Source of the DNA: Sphagnum compactum
Taxonomy: Eukaryota > Bryophyta > Sphagnopsida > Sphagnales
Assembly (NCBI GenBank): GCA_965153455.1
Contig: OZ234499.1
Coordinates: 5,439,577-5,503,576, forward strand
DNA length: 64,000 nt
Direction: 5' to 3'
The translations under genes and the position numbers were made by a program. The stretch's first letter is position 1. Each line of letters opens with the position of its first letter. Under the pieces are notes generated by a model, which was not told the DNA's origin, ran no database searches, and saw only the letters and a list, made by a program, of their open reading frames with translations. Below are positions 1 through 12,150 of this stretch, one piece after another.

Positions 1-792
1 AGAAACTTTTTGTAAACACTTAAACATGAAACAAAAAAGGGAAATACAGTAAAATAATCTTAAAAGAAAATTAAAAAATAGATGACAAAAAATAAGAAAC
101 AAAACAGAGAGCAAAAGAAAGAGAAAAAAAACCATACTTGAAAAAAAAAAGGTTTGTCTTCTTTTTCCAAACTTCAAACCTGCATCTAATCAAACAAAAA
201 ATTATTTTTATCATAAAACATATTAGAAAAACTAGAATATTTTTTGGAAAAGAAAATAGAAACTAAATAAATAAATAAACACATAAATTTTTTTTAAGAT
301 GAAGATAGACAAAATAAGAATAGAAAAAATTAAAACATGAAACAAACATAAACAAAAAAGTAAAACACAAAAACTATAAAAAAGGAATGGAAACAAATGA
401 ACAAGGAAAGGGAAATACAGTAAAATCATTTTTTTTTTAAATTACAAAAAAGAAGAAACCAAATAAAGAGTAGGAAATAAGAAAAAATAAAACTTATAAT
501 AATGAAAAAAAACCCTACTTGAAAAAGAATGAGGTGTGTCTTCTTTCTCCAAACTTCAAACTTGCATCCAAATAAACAAAAATACAAAAGTGAAAAAGAA
601 ACACTTTATTTTTATTTTACAAAATAATAATAAAAACATAAAACACATAAAAATAAAAAATGAAAAAGATAAAAGTTTTTTTAAAAAACTAAAACATGAA
701 CCAAACATTGTTGAAATAACACACCTGTGCATTAGGCACGGGGTTCAAACTAGTAGAAGATAATATATATATAACGTGTTTTTCAGGTATAT
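1..792. repeat. A-rich region with a diverged tandem duplication
   Basis: Very A-rich DNA on the plus strand with no credible gene. Two stretches recur about 370-380 bp apart: AAATACAGTAAAAT near 46 and again near 412, and CTTCAAAC(C/T)TGCATC near 171 and near 553, both in similar poly-A context. This reads as an old tandem duplication. The short open frames on both strands are low-complexity (K/N or F/L rich) and not convincing. Confidence 0.55.
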
Positions 793-1859
793 ATGTATTG
801 AGTGAAGTTGGGGTTCAGATAGAGCTTCTTATTCTGAGATATTCTTTGGGTAAGATGTATGGTGATGGTGCTGTTCGAAAGCGACATTTTGTTCTAAGAC
901 ACTCTGACTTCTCTCACAATGGTGTTCTTTCTTTCTATCCACTTGTGCTTGTTATGGCTGAAATAGTGGAATCTGCCACTTGTAAGTAACGTGTTTTTCA
1001 GGTATATATTTGATTGGCATTATGAATATGCCACCATTTGTAACCCTTTCTAGGGTTTGCATATTGTCTGGTTATGGTTGTTAAGGGGGACAATAGCATG
1101 TATTTTCATGTCTAGTTTCTGATGTGTGCTTTATTCACATGTCTACCCATCAGGACTATCAAGGCTAACTTTGGAACCAACTCATGCATTACATGGACTA
1201 TAAGGTGTATATGTGCCATGAGACCCTCACTTGTACTGGATAATTGTTGGAATAAAATAGATTATTTCCACATGTCAAACCCACATATTGTAATCTTGAG
1301 GGGATTAATTGGACCTTCTTGTTGAATACACATATACATTGTTTTGCTTCATCAAGTGATAAACTATTGTAAGTAAAATTGATATCTTCAATTGTCAATT
1401 GTCTTCTAAATGTTTGTGGAGCAAGCTACTAAAAGTTGGGGATAGATACACTATTTTAGGTGTGGCAAAATAAATTAAGTTATTTTTCACCTATATCCTA
1501 AACCTTATCAATGGGATTGTCATTTGTAGGCAGCCCTAATCCTAGACATGCCTACAAAAAATGTGTACCTAGCTTACCAAAAGACCATAGTTGGCATATT
1601 TTGGTTACACATGCAACTATGAGTATATGCATATCAAATATATACGATGATATATCAAATATATACGATGATATATCACAAAAATCATCCAAAGGTTGGG
1701 ATGAAGGTGATCATAGTTGCACCATAGTTGCATACACACCCAAAAAGGGGGCAAAAATCCATTGTAGTTGCATAAAAAACCAAAGATAGTTGCATGCGAC
1801 CGGCAGTTGCATCCCAGTTGCAAACATGGTGGTTGCATATGACAGAATTTCTAGTAGTG
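793..1859. mobile_element. Right end of a CACTA element (copy A) carrying E2 3'-flank sequence
   Basis: The segment ends at 1859 with TTTCTAGTAGTG, whose reverse complement is the classic CACTA TIR start CACTACTAGAAA. Inside it are repeated AGTTGCA/TGCAACT subterminal motifs (about 1610-1845). The segment from 793 matches 29491-30330 base for base over long stretches, and there that sequence is the 3' flank of an E2 pseudogene. Copy A also has an extra block of about 185 bp (about 858-1042) absent from the other copy. No left TIR belonging to this copy is visible, so only its right end is in the window. Confidence 0.7.
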
Positions 1860-2055
1860 GAAGAATTATGACTCGCAAATGGTTTTGAGATCCACTGTGT
1901 ATCGCAAGAGCATGGCACTGTATTCTTATTTTGGAAGCAGGGTTTATATTCATTTGGAGTCACTTTGGAAGGCAAAAAAATATATCTATATCAAAATTTC
2001 AAAATTTACAATGTAAAAGGGTTTGCAACCCTTGGGTATCTAACACACTAGCTGT

Positions 2056-3898
2056 CTATCTAAACTTCCTTCCCCTCTTGGATTTCTTCCTTGAATCTTT
2101 CTTCCTAGTGTTCTCTGGTGGAGGGGGAGGCTGCTCATCCTCCTCCCTCTCTTCATCGTCCCCCTGCCCCTCCTCCTCCTCCTCCTCCTCCTCCCTATCC
2201 TCTTTATCTTTGCCCCCTACAGAACTTGCATTTCGACTAGCAAATGAACTGGGTCCACTGTTAGTGGTAGCATTGGGAGCAGTGCTAGCGCCTCTCTCCT
2301 CCTCATCACTACTGCCCTGGGAGCTTTCACTCTCACCCTCAGATGCCTGCATTTCAACATGCAAAGCTTAGTCAACACCATAAATGAAAATCTTGATTCA
2401 AATGAAAACAATTTCAACACAAACAGAAATTGAATCCCAACTAAACCCACTCACCAATAGTGCATCAACATGTTCAAAAAGATGCTCCTTGCCATGCTCC
2501 TGGCCCATTGTCATTTCTGCAGCTGTGATCTTCCTTTTGTACCTCTTGTACTATCCCCATAATACAACAGGTCAATAAAAACGCATAAAGAATCTATTCA
2601 AGTCTCCGACCACTTTTGCGAAGCGCAGACCTTCGCATACTGAAACTTGCGAAGCAGTTTGCGAAACAAATCCCATCGTATCTTTGCGAAACAAATGCCA
2701 TTTGACCTATATTTACGATGCAATTTGCATCGCAAAGGTATCACAAACAGTCCTATTTAACTCCACAGAAACTCAACTTTATTCGAATCTTTGCAGGAAA
2801 GAAATGGAGGAGAGGGAGGGTACTTACAAATGCTGCTTTGAGGCCGGGAATGCCACCTTGCCCTAGCCTGTGGGTGGTGGGTGGAACCAGTTTCACTCGC
2901 TCTGCAGCCTTGAGGAACTTCAATGGTGGATCACCAACCTCGTCCACCACTGATTGGCATTCAGCAAGCTTCAGCTCTAGTGCCTTCAGGTCACGGTCAG
3001 ACCTCCCAAACTCTCTTGCCTTCGAAGCCTTGGCTAGCTGCTCTGTGATCTCCTTCAGCTGCCTTGCTGCTTTCAGCTGCACCTCAGATTGGTAGAAGGC
3101 ATTCCAGATGTCTTCTGAGAACTAAAGCGGCCTCTCCAAGTTCCTATACACATTCAGGTCTCTCAGGTGAGCACGAATCTTCATCCTATCATGGTATCTT
3201 GCTTGAGACATTGAATTGGAAATCTTGTCTGCAATCCACTGTGAATCAAGCTCTCCTCCATTTCGAAATGCTCCCTTGACCTGATTTATCACTCTTTTCT
3301 GCTCTGCCTTTGAGAGAGTGCCCCACTCAACTCCTCGTGCAAAGTTGGTGGAGACAATGTGCCTAATGGTGCTCTTGGCCCCAATGTATGCCAGCTCGGT
3401 TGGAATTCCCTCCTCTGCCAATGTTATCAGAGGGAGCTTCTTCCTCTCCTCCTCCTTCTTCTTCAGGTCGAGCTTCTCCTTTCTGATGGCATCCCTCTCA
3501 TCCTTCCTCCTTTTCTTCTCGAGAGTTCTAGGTGAGAGAGCTCCTATTGTTGCTCCCTCATCTCTCTTTCTCTTCTTCTCTACTGCCTTGGCTTCTGCAG
3601 CCTTCCTTGCCTCCTCTTCTCTTTGTGCTTCCCCAGCAGTCAGCCCTGCTTGCAATGCTTGACCTAAGATGGCTGTCAAGGATGCCAGCCCTTCAGGTGT
3701 CCTAGTATCGATTGTAAACAGCTCTGAAGCTCTCAAGTGATCAGCAACCATCTTCCTCAACCTTTCCTCATTGTTGTCACCTCCTCTAGACCCAGAACCC
3801 CCTCCACCAGTCCCAGCCATTGCAATCCACAACCTCCTCTCTGCCCAAGCTTTCCTTTGACACTTCTCGAGTAATGCCGAGAATGAATTCAAATTCAC
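2056..3898 (-). pseudogene. CACTA-type accessory protein gene, three exons, one in-frame stop
   Basis: Three exons join in phase. Exon 1 runs from the likely start ATG at 3820 to 2828 (donor GTAAGT), exon 2 is 2550-2455 (donor GTGAGT), and exon 3 is 2346-2056. The product has a Gly/Ser-rich start, a long Lys/Glu/Arg coiled-coil stretch, a conserved-looking basic segment around QWIADKIS and MKIRAHLRDLN, then a second helical block, and finally an acidic low-complexity tail with a run of Glu and a KKSKRG basic end. An in-frame TAG at 3122-3124 interrupts exon 1; the reading frame continues immediately after it. The layout (coiled coil, acidic/basic tail, TTGCGA-type repeats around it) resembles the TNPA-like second gene of CACTA elements. 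I do not recognise a defined domain with certainty, and the TE assignment rests mainly on context. Confidence 0.55.
2590..2750. repeat. TTGCGAA/TTCGCAA motif cluster
   Basis: Cluster of short direct and inverted copies of TTTGCGAA, CTTGCGAA and GCATCGCAAA. It lies between coding exons 1 and 2 of the minus-strand accessory gene, downstream of the exon 1 donor. The same motif family recurs at 3985-4260 and at 31915-32410 beside a CACTA-type terminus. Such motif clusters are typical subterminal repeats of CACTA elements. Confidence 0.5.
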
Positions 3899-3984
3899 TC
3901 GCCGTCCTACTCTAGTCTAGACCCCTAGAAAGATTACACTACACCTTCAAGGGATTCCGTTCCAGCTTAAGGACTTTCGGCAAT

Positions 3985-4260
3985 TCAGGTCTTGCGATGT
4001 AATCCGCATCGTAACTTGCGATACGCTATTTATCGCAAAGGAGTTTGGGTTTCAAAAATGACTAACGGACGCATTTCCGAAGGCCGTGCAATGCTGTTAG
4101 TTTCGCAAAGTTAGAGAGTTGCAAAGTCTGGGGCTTCGCTAATGTAGGAGGAAGTTAAAGGGTTTAGGGCTTTGGTTTAAGTAACGTATGCAGATGCCAA
4201 GAGGGATGCAATGGTGGGGGTTCGCAATGGGTTTGCAAAGTTTTAATTTATTCAGGTTTT
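3985..4260. repeat. TTGCGAT/ATCGCAA motif cluster upstream of the accessory gene
   Basis: Contains CTTGCGATGTAA, CATCGTAACTTGCGATACG, TATCGCAAAGG, TTTCGCAAAG and TTCGCAATGG within about 275 bp, directly upstream of the minus-strand gene at 2056-3898. It probably serves as its promoter-side or subterminal repeat region. The motif matches the cluster at the right end of the CACTA fragment 30331-32416. Confidence 0.5.
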
Positions 4261-4433
4261 AACATTTTGTTGTTTTTTTTGCATATGCCAAAGGGTTTCG
4301 GGCAACCAGTCCTATAGGCATTGTTGAGCCCACATTGGATGCAGGTATGCATTTCTTTTTGGTTTAGGTAGTCTCAATTTAAGAGTAGTCAAGGGTTTAT
4401 ATTGTTGTATCACATGATTTTTGAAAGTCTAAT

Positions 4434-4700
4434 CACTACTAGAAATTTGCCATTTTGCAACTGCCGTATGCAACTGGTTTGGTTGCATTTTCAGTTGCAT
4501 GCGACACATGCAACTGCAAATTCGCCTAGTTGCATAAAACCAGTTGCAGGCGTTTTTAGTTGCATGTCACAATACGTATATGAGCAAGTATATACGGTTG
4601 GGTTATACGGTTTCATCCACCCATATTCTATACCTACGGTTGTAAGTGCGACTACATGCAACTACACGGGTTGCGTTCACACTGCGTTACATGCAAATTA
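4434..4700. repeat. Left TIR and AGTTGCA subterminal repeats
   Basis: Begins with the CACTA terminal sequence CACTACTAGAAA. It is followed by at least eight copies of TGCAACT or AGTTGCA in both orientations within about 260 bp. In CACTA elements, such subterminal motifs are bound by the TNPA-type accessory protein and are needed for transposition. Confidence 0.7.
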
Positions 4701-4729
4701 GCTCACCCAATTATATGCGAACACGTGTA

Positions 4730-5345
4730 GGGTTAGGGTTAGGGTTTCTCATCGGACCGTTTATAGTGCGCCACGTGGCAGCACAACAACCGTTAGATTT
4801 AGTTGCATATGCAACTGCTGACCCATGTTTTATGGTTAGGGTTAGGAATAGGGTTTTTTCATCGGACCGTTTACAGTGCGCCACGTGGCAGCGCAACAAC
4901 CGTTAGATTTAGTTGCATATGCAATTGCTGACCCATGTTTTAGGGTTAGGGTTAGGGTTGGGGTTTTTCATCAGACCGTTTATAGTGCGCCACGTGGCAG
5001 CACAATAACCGTTAGATTTAGTTGCATATGCAACTGCTGACCCATGTCCTAGGATTAGGGTTAGGCACATGAGTTTTTCATCAGACCGTTTATAGTGCGC
5101 CACGTGGCAGCACAACAACCGTTAGATTTAGTTGCATATGCAACTACTAACCCATGTTTTAGGAATAGGGTTAGGGTTAGGGTTTTTCATTAGACCGTTT
5201 ATAGTGCGCCACATGGCAGCACAACAACCGTTAGATTTAGTTGCATATGCAACTGCTGACCCATGTTTTAGGGTTAGGGTTTGTCATCAGACCGGTTATA
5301 GTGCGCCACGTGGCAGTACAAAACCGTTAGATTTAGTTGCATAGG
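4730..5345. repeat. Six-copy ~110-bp tandem array with G-box and 16-bp palindrome
   Basis: The element ACCGTTTATAGTGCGCCAC recurs at about 4756, 4866, 4975, 5085, 5194 and 5291 (period 109-110 bp, last interval 97). Each unit has a GGGTTAGGG-rich leader. Five of the six units carry the palindromic G-box core in GCCACGTGGC; the fifth unit has CACATGG instead. Each unit also has AGTTGCATATGCAACT, a perfect 16-bp palindrome made of two facing subterminal motifs, in intact or slightly altered form. More degenerate GGGTTAGGG repeats continue to about 5475. The array sits just inside the left transposon end. Confidence 0.85.
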
Positions 5346-5475
5346 CAACTGGTGAGTTCCATATGCAACTGCTGACCTATGTTTTAGGGTTACGTTTAGG
5401 GTTAGGGTTTTCCATCATACAGGTTAAATATGTTTTAGGGTTAGGGTTTAGGGTTAGGATTAGGGTTTAAGGTTA

Positions 5476-6312
5476 TGATGTATCAGGATTAGTAGCATTA
5501 ACCATTGCCACATTAGCATTAGGAGCACACCTACACCTAGTTTAACTAATGTACATTATACATATCAGGTCTCTATTATATTCCTCTAGTGCTGAAAAAT
5601 CAACCAATAAATAGGACACACATAGATTTGTGATTTGCAATTTTGCATGTAACAAATCTGCAGTTACTTAACCAACAAATTACCCTTTGTCATAACATTG
5701 AAATTCCATCCAATGGGGTTTAATGGCCATTGTTCCAATTACAGCAACCAAGAATCCATCACTCTATCAAGTCTATTAAACCTGACAATGTCTAAAATAT
5801 CATTGACACCCAAAAAAGGCCATAACTACTCAAAATATGTCGGTTTTAGAATTCAAAAATCAACTAGCTCCCGACCTATAGTGCCCCTAACTTAAGCATG
5901 CTTTCGCATTAGACGACCTTCCCATACAGTGCTTGAACCTATTACATCCTTTAACACACATTGTGGGGGATCATCATTCTCATTTGGCACCAACAACGGG
6001 GTGTTGCCTTTACCTGCCACAATTTCACTTAACTGGACTCGAAACCATGACTCCTTGACTGGCACCCCATGGTGGACACATCCTTGTCCTCCAACACCTG
6101 TTATCAGCCCCTTCGCTACAACCTCCGCATCAAGGTTACATAAGACAATTGCTTCCCCTACTTTAAACTACACATCAACCAATAAAGAACCTTCATTCAA
6201 TTTACCATGAGCAACCGATTTAGGAAAATGGAATTTTTGTTACAACATTGTGTCAAACAGGGCATTTGTGTTCCCTAGTTATAAATCATAGATACTCAAG
6301 AGCATGCTGGTA
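5476..6312. other. No confident gene
   Basis: Between the tandem array and the first exon-like segment of the minus-strand accessory gene. There are short open frames on the plus strand only, with no recognisable domain or splice support. It is probably 3' untranslated or terminator sequence of the accessory gene. Confidence 0.4.
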
Positions 6313-7309
6313 TTAACTTACCTGTTGCCTTGCCTTCTCTCCTACATTCCCCACCCTTGCACCAATATTAGAGCGTAGCCGACTGCTCACACCTCCTTCA
6401 GGTGCTGGCATACTTGCTGCCTTTTTTTGCACTTTCTGCCACACCAAATCCATCAATGAATACAAATGTGAAACCATGTCAATGATTTCCCTTGAAGCTT
6501 GTATGCACCTAGACCCCAAACAATGTGGGTATGTTCTTAATCTTTAGATTGTAACAGAAAGAACAACAAATCTAGCTTCCACAATCTAACTTATGTCCTA
6601 TTTTAGCCATGTAGTTCGTGCAATTCCCAACATCCCACACATATGCCACATTTGATATACACTGCAAGAGTACTCCCACAATTGAACAATCCACAGCATT
6701 TCGTAGACTCTAACTTTAATGTGTTGGCCATGTTGGGCACTTAGATCGTACCTTTGAGGGTGGGCGTTGGCGGTTGCTCTCATCTACACAGTCACCGCCT
6801 TTGCAAGCTACTCCAACTTCTTTGTCCTTCCCTGACATATTAAGATTCTGCCCCATATCCTCTCCTATTAGCACATAGTTGGGGATATCGTCTCCTACTA
6901 GCACATAGTTGGGGACATGTGAAGGGACAACACCATCCACTTGTTGGCCCACCCCTTTTCCTGTAGAGATATGATCGGCTTTTGGAGCTAATTGTCTGGC
7001 ACTCTCAACCACTGTTGTGCCTAACCCTCGTCCATCATGATCTGAATGAAGAACCTCATGCAGGCTCTTTGCAACACCAAGAATCTCAGGGGATCCAGTC
7101 CTTGAAGGAACATCTACCTCTTCAATGTTTACAGTGGCTGCAACAGTTTTTGGGGTTCTCACATTCACACCATCTTCTTGACATGCTAGCAATTGTTGCA
7201 TGAAATCTTCTACCTTAGCATTCAATTTATCCATCCCTTCAATAACTTGGGAAACTTGGCCACTCATCTCTGGCAGCTTCTTTTGAATGGCAGTCATTCG
7301 AGAAAACAA

Positions 7310-8249
7310 ACTGGGAGATTGTGATCCCTGCCCAATAAACCCATCAAAAGATCCTTACAATGACAACATAAGTATTCCACCTACTAATTACTATCAAACT
7401 CATGAAGGCAGAAATAAAAATGAATATCTAGTCTAGAGCAAATCAGAAACTATGAGGTTCAATCAATGCAAGCGGTTGCAGATTGAGCCGGGTTGCAAAT
7501 CATGAGTAGCTCGATTCATTCAGCTGGCGAGTGGCACTTGCAAGCTAGTGCCGCGAGCTGGGAAAGGAATACCAGGATCTCTCACCATGATATATTCCAA
7601 ACTCTACAAAAGAAGCAGCCACTAGAGCGGGCATCCAGAAAGACCCAAAGTTCCAAAATTCTCAAATGCAAGGAGATCATGTACACAAGACCTTTTAATT
7701 CCGCAAGCAACAAAACAAGAACTGCAGCAAATGCTGCACCAGAAAGAATAATAAAACACAAAATGCAAGTCTCCTTGATTCTGTGCAAAGCTGCCATCAA
7801 CTTGATCATCATCTCTGAATAGCTGCTGGTACTGCAAAACGAACCACCACTTACACAAAAACAAAAAAACAAAAGAAATCAAAAATGAAATAAGAAATGA
7901 AAAGGAAAAACCTAAAAAAGAAAGAGGAGCTCCTATGTGAAGAGATTAGCTAAATAAACCGCAGAATTTGTACCCGAGGGGATACCGATGCAACATCTAT
8001 ACACACGTTAGCCAAAACAATGAAATAAATTGTCTAATTTGAAATCTAACCAAGAGATCAAATCTGCAGCCTCTGCAACTTTGAAGCCTTTTCAAAGTTG
8101 CAGGGGCATCAGATTTGATCTCTTGGCTGGATGTTTAAACAATTTTGATCTCTGCTTTAGCCTCTGGTGTGATTTGAAACCTTTTTTGAAGAGAAGCCAT
8201 TAAAAGTTCAATTAAGCTTGGGGAATGAATTAGAGTGTTTGCCACTGCC
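7310..8249. other. Intron-like interval of the accessory gene
   Basis: No convincing coding signal. The interval contains a small inverted repeat near 8046-8125, where GATCAAATCTGCAGCC and CAACTTTGAAGCC recur in reversed sense as CTTTTCAAAGTTGCAGG and CAGATTTGATCTCTTGG. This gives a short stem-loop. Confidence 0.4.
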
Positions 8250-8900
8250 AATAGAGTCCTTGGGAGCATTGAACAAACATTAGACCTCATAAGGCACCTG
8301 AAAGATATTGAACTCATATGTGAAGAGGTGAAACTAAAATGATTGCATAATCAGTACTCAGTGGGCATCCAATGGTTGCTTAAGGACTAACTGACCAAAT
8401 ATGAGGAACAAGTTATCTACGAGGAAATCTAGTCAAGAAGATAAAATCTGAAGTTTCTGCTACATTGACAACACAGAACTCAACTTATCCTTGAATCCAC
8501 AGGGTCATTATGCCACAGGTGACACAGTACCTGATGATATCATTTCCAGGACAGATACTAGTAAAAGCAGTGAGGGGATGTCACTTGGTAAGCTGTTTGG
8601 AAAGGCTACACCAGCTTCTGCTGATGATGGTACTGCTTTAGCAGACTTTCTGGTTGAGGTAGGCCATGCAATACCAGTGCTAATCACATCCCCTCAATCA
8701 ACCATAACCAAGACAGAAAGGGAAAGGACAGGGAAAGACAAATGAAACAGCTAGGAAAACTCACTGGGTACCCAGCTGTGCCACTAGATTCTAGTCCCAC
8801 AGCAGCCATCTCAGATATTGATGGGCTTCGCCGATGCCTGGATTTCTGCATTCACCCATTTCAGACATCATTCAGTGCTCAGCATTGTATGTGGCATGTG
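8250..8900 (+). other. Exon-like fragments of an unidentified host gene on the plus strand
   Basis: Three open blocks run opposite to the surrounding accessory gene. About 8231-8333 encodes a helical stretch (VFATANRVLGSIEQTLDLIR). 8503-8658 begins after a CCACAG acceptor, ends at GAG|GTAGGC and contains SLGKLFGKATPASADDGTAL. About 8755-8898 contains GYPAVPLDSSPTAAISDIDG. The flanking splice-like signals suggest captured exons. I do not recognise the protein. Confidence 0.35.
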
Positions 8901-9979
8901 AGTGCATAATAACTTCAACATATTGTAATTTCCATTTTGGCCATCACAACGGAGTAGGGTTTTAGGGTTAACTTGCCAATTTTGCTTCTATAGCTGCCTT
9001 ACCACCACGCCCAAGGTGGCTTACATTTGCAACTGCCCCTCTTGCACCAACCATGTGTTCACTTTTATTCTTGGTCTCACGTTGTTGCCAATATGTCACT
9101 AATTTCTCCCATTGTTCTCGGTCCACTTCAAGTGGGCAGGCTTTGGCACCTTTCTGTGCATACCTTCTTTTTAAGCGTGCTCTTTCTCCTTTCATATATC
9201 GCCTTACACAATCCCTAAAGCCAGCCCCACTTAATTCACCACCTACATATTCAAATCTCCCATCCAATTGCAACCGAAGTCTAGCCATGTCTACAGGGTC
9301 CTGTTCTGTAACCCTAACCACTGCCATGTTCAAAATCCGAGGTGCTAGCGACCTAATCGCACCATCCCATGCATCCTTCCCTTCACATGCACCATCAATT
9401 TTGCCATGCCTTGTCACTTGCACCTTATGGCCTAGCAAGCCTTTCTCCTTTCGTTCTTGGGCTTCAAATTCTATAGCTCGCTTTGAAGCCCGTCGTTGCA
9501 TACCCCTTTCAGCGAAAACCTTGGGCTGGGCATCTACTTCTATTTCATTGTCCAAGGCCATGTCTGGTGCTTGCCCGCCCATGGGTGAATGTGGTTGCAC
9601 CCTTTGACATAGCCCCTGATCACACACACCCCCTCCTTCACCCCATGTTGATTCATACATGTTGCTTGGAGCCCTTCCATAAGTGGCACAACAGTTTGTA
9701 AGTCCCTTGTGCCCAGGGCTCAATCTTACCTTCCAATTAGGACATTGTGACACTTGGCAAGAACTCCACTGTCTTGTGTGCCCACATTGTCCAGCATTCC
9801 ATGTGCATTCTGAACTTCCAACACCATGTTTACATGCCTGATTATTGCACCTTGCAAAGTCACCACCATGCTTGCGACTTTGTACTGCTGCCGATGTGGT
9901 CTTTTGTAGCCTAGTGGCATTCACCATATCGACAAGTGGTGGGGTTTCAACCCGAGCTTTCTTTGATGTTGCTTTCTTT

Positions 9980-12150
9980 TCTCAAGCACACACACAACAT
10001 GTTATACATAGGGAATGGGTAGAAGCTAGGAAAACATACAGTCTGCTCATATATTGTCAACATGAGACATGTAAATTCCAAAAAAACAGAGATTCGTAAA
10101 TCAAAAACAGAATTGGTGAGCTTTTCCAATGTTCGAGCTTCTCTTACATGCTCTTAGGATCTTGCAAAGACTGACCTACAGGTTTGACCATCATATAACA
10201 CTTAACTAGAACCAGTGTTACGGATTACATAGATGACACCTCTATATGAAACAGAACAAATTTTGGCAACAAGTTTGAGGTGTTTTTGCCTTAACCTTCT
10301 AAGCCTGTTGAGAGACTTTAATTAACCCTTTACAGAACATAGCATGATCAGCAAATTTCTGAAAGAAAACCACTTCATATTTGCATTACTGAAATCATGG
10401 AGATTTATAAGATTATTTTTTGACATGAAAGAAAACCTGATACAAAAGAAAAACTCTGATGAACAAAAAGGGCACAATTCTAGATCTTAACTAAAAGCTT
10501 GAAGACACTCTGGATAAAGGCAATAATTTCCAAGAATAGTGATAGACTTTGCAAGCTCTGAATTTAAAGAAACTATTACAAGCTCAAGCAAAAATCTCCA
10601 ATCTTGATAAAGGAAATCAAGAAAAAGTGTACTACCGAGACCCCTACAACACCACAGACCCATGTGTCTGGAATACGGAAGTGGTCCAATGCACATCTAC
10701 TGGATCCATCATTGGCTTGTGAGTTCTCCATCCCTTTCTACACCATGTTTAATACCAGCAACCTCAACCTCTGTACAAAGAAGAATCAGAAGAGGTTTGA
10801 ACCAGTAAGGAAGCATGAGTCCTCTTCTGTACAAACAAAAGAACTTTGGCCTTCCACTCACTTAATACATGGCCAACATCAAGACCGAGAACAGAAGGAG
10901 AAAACTCAGCATTCTACTATGATTGACACTGTAAATAACATAAATTACCCCCTTATCTGAAAACGGACAGAGGCTAGTTGAAGAATTAAGGTGTTATTGC
11001 CTAAGCCTTCTATCATAGTTAAGAGACTTAATGTTGAAGACAGACAAATGAGTATTGGCAATTACCTTTTTAACTGGGCCCCATTTTATGTTTCCATTTC
11101 CAAATTTATGGAGCTTATGTGCTGTAACATGTAAACCCACAAGACAATACTAGATGTTCTACAAGTGGCTATCTCTAATGTGCAGTTTAAGAGCCAGTAA
11201 GCACATATCAGTTCTCCTGTAACAAACGGGGCATTTGGACCGTAAGACAAACACGCAATCCTTAAAGAAAAAAATGATTTGCAAACTCATCAGGGAGACA
11301 ATTCTAGGATCATTAATTATACTTCTTCACATTCTTCAGGCACAAAAGCCCACAGAGAATCACATCTCTTTACAGTGTGGCTTGTGCAGTTGGAACACAA
11401 TCTTGACAATAATACATCTACAATCAAGACCAATGTCATTGCTTCTTGAGGAATCTTGGAGGGGGATAAAATGCAGCATTCAGTTTAGATATGATGTCAG
11501 AAGAGAAAGAAGAGAAGAAAGTTTTGTTTGTCTCTGTTTGTGTTATATCAAACTAGATGGTGAATGCAAAACAAGTGTGCACCAAGTCCACAGATGATAA
11601 GGAAGAGAGTGGTTGATCAGATCACTAGCAAAACAATCCATCTGTCAAGAATAAACCAGAAAAAAGATCTCTGAAAATCTTTAAGGAATCTGTAAGGAAA
11701 CAATACACTATTGCAGCAAAAACATGACGTTTGGATGATTGGATTGTTGGAAAAAATAATCATTCACACATGAGATTGCATCAAAAATCACAAAATCACA
11801 CACACCAGACTGCAGGAAAACACAAAATTGCACACCAGAAAAAAAAAATCACATACCAGGCTACCAAAATCAGACACCAAAATTGCAGCAAAAGACACAA
11901 AATCACATAGTACCAGATTGCAGAAAAAAACACACAGCAGACATAGAGGGAGGGAGCTCGGGGCACAGAGTCAGGCTGAGTCACAAAGCCTGTGGGGGGG
12001 AGTCTTTTTAATGTTTGTTAACATTTTACCAGAATTTGTTTGTCTGTTTTGTTGTAGATCTTGCCTACATGTTTTTATTCTGCTTTAGTTTCATTTGCTA
12101 GAATAAACTTCAACTCAATACGGACTAGCAAGGCTCATATAGGACCAGTC
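9980..12150. other. No confident gene (intron-like, within the CACTA element)
   Basis: Only short open frames without domains or splice pairing. The stretch is A-rich on the plus strand around 11,820-11,940, with CACAAAATCACA-type repeats. It probably represents an intron of the minus-strand accessory gene, or inserted filler. Confidence 0.4.

Noticed and set aside
2056-3662. Plus-strand Ser-rich open frames at 1931-2371 and 3318-3662
   Set aside because: They are shadows of the minus-strand acidic/Lys-rich accessory gene.
4730-5345. CRISPR-like array
   Set aside because: This is eukaryotic DNA; the units are contiguous tandem repeats without unique spacers and there are no cas genes.
4730-5475. 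Telomere or chromosome end
   Set aside because: The GGGTTAGGG runs are short, mixed with unique sequence in 110-bp units, and lie inside a transposon.
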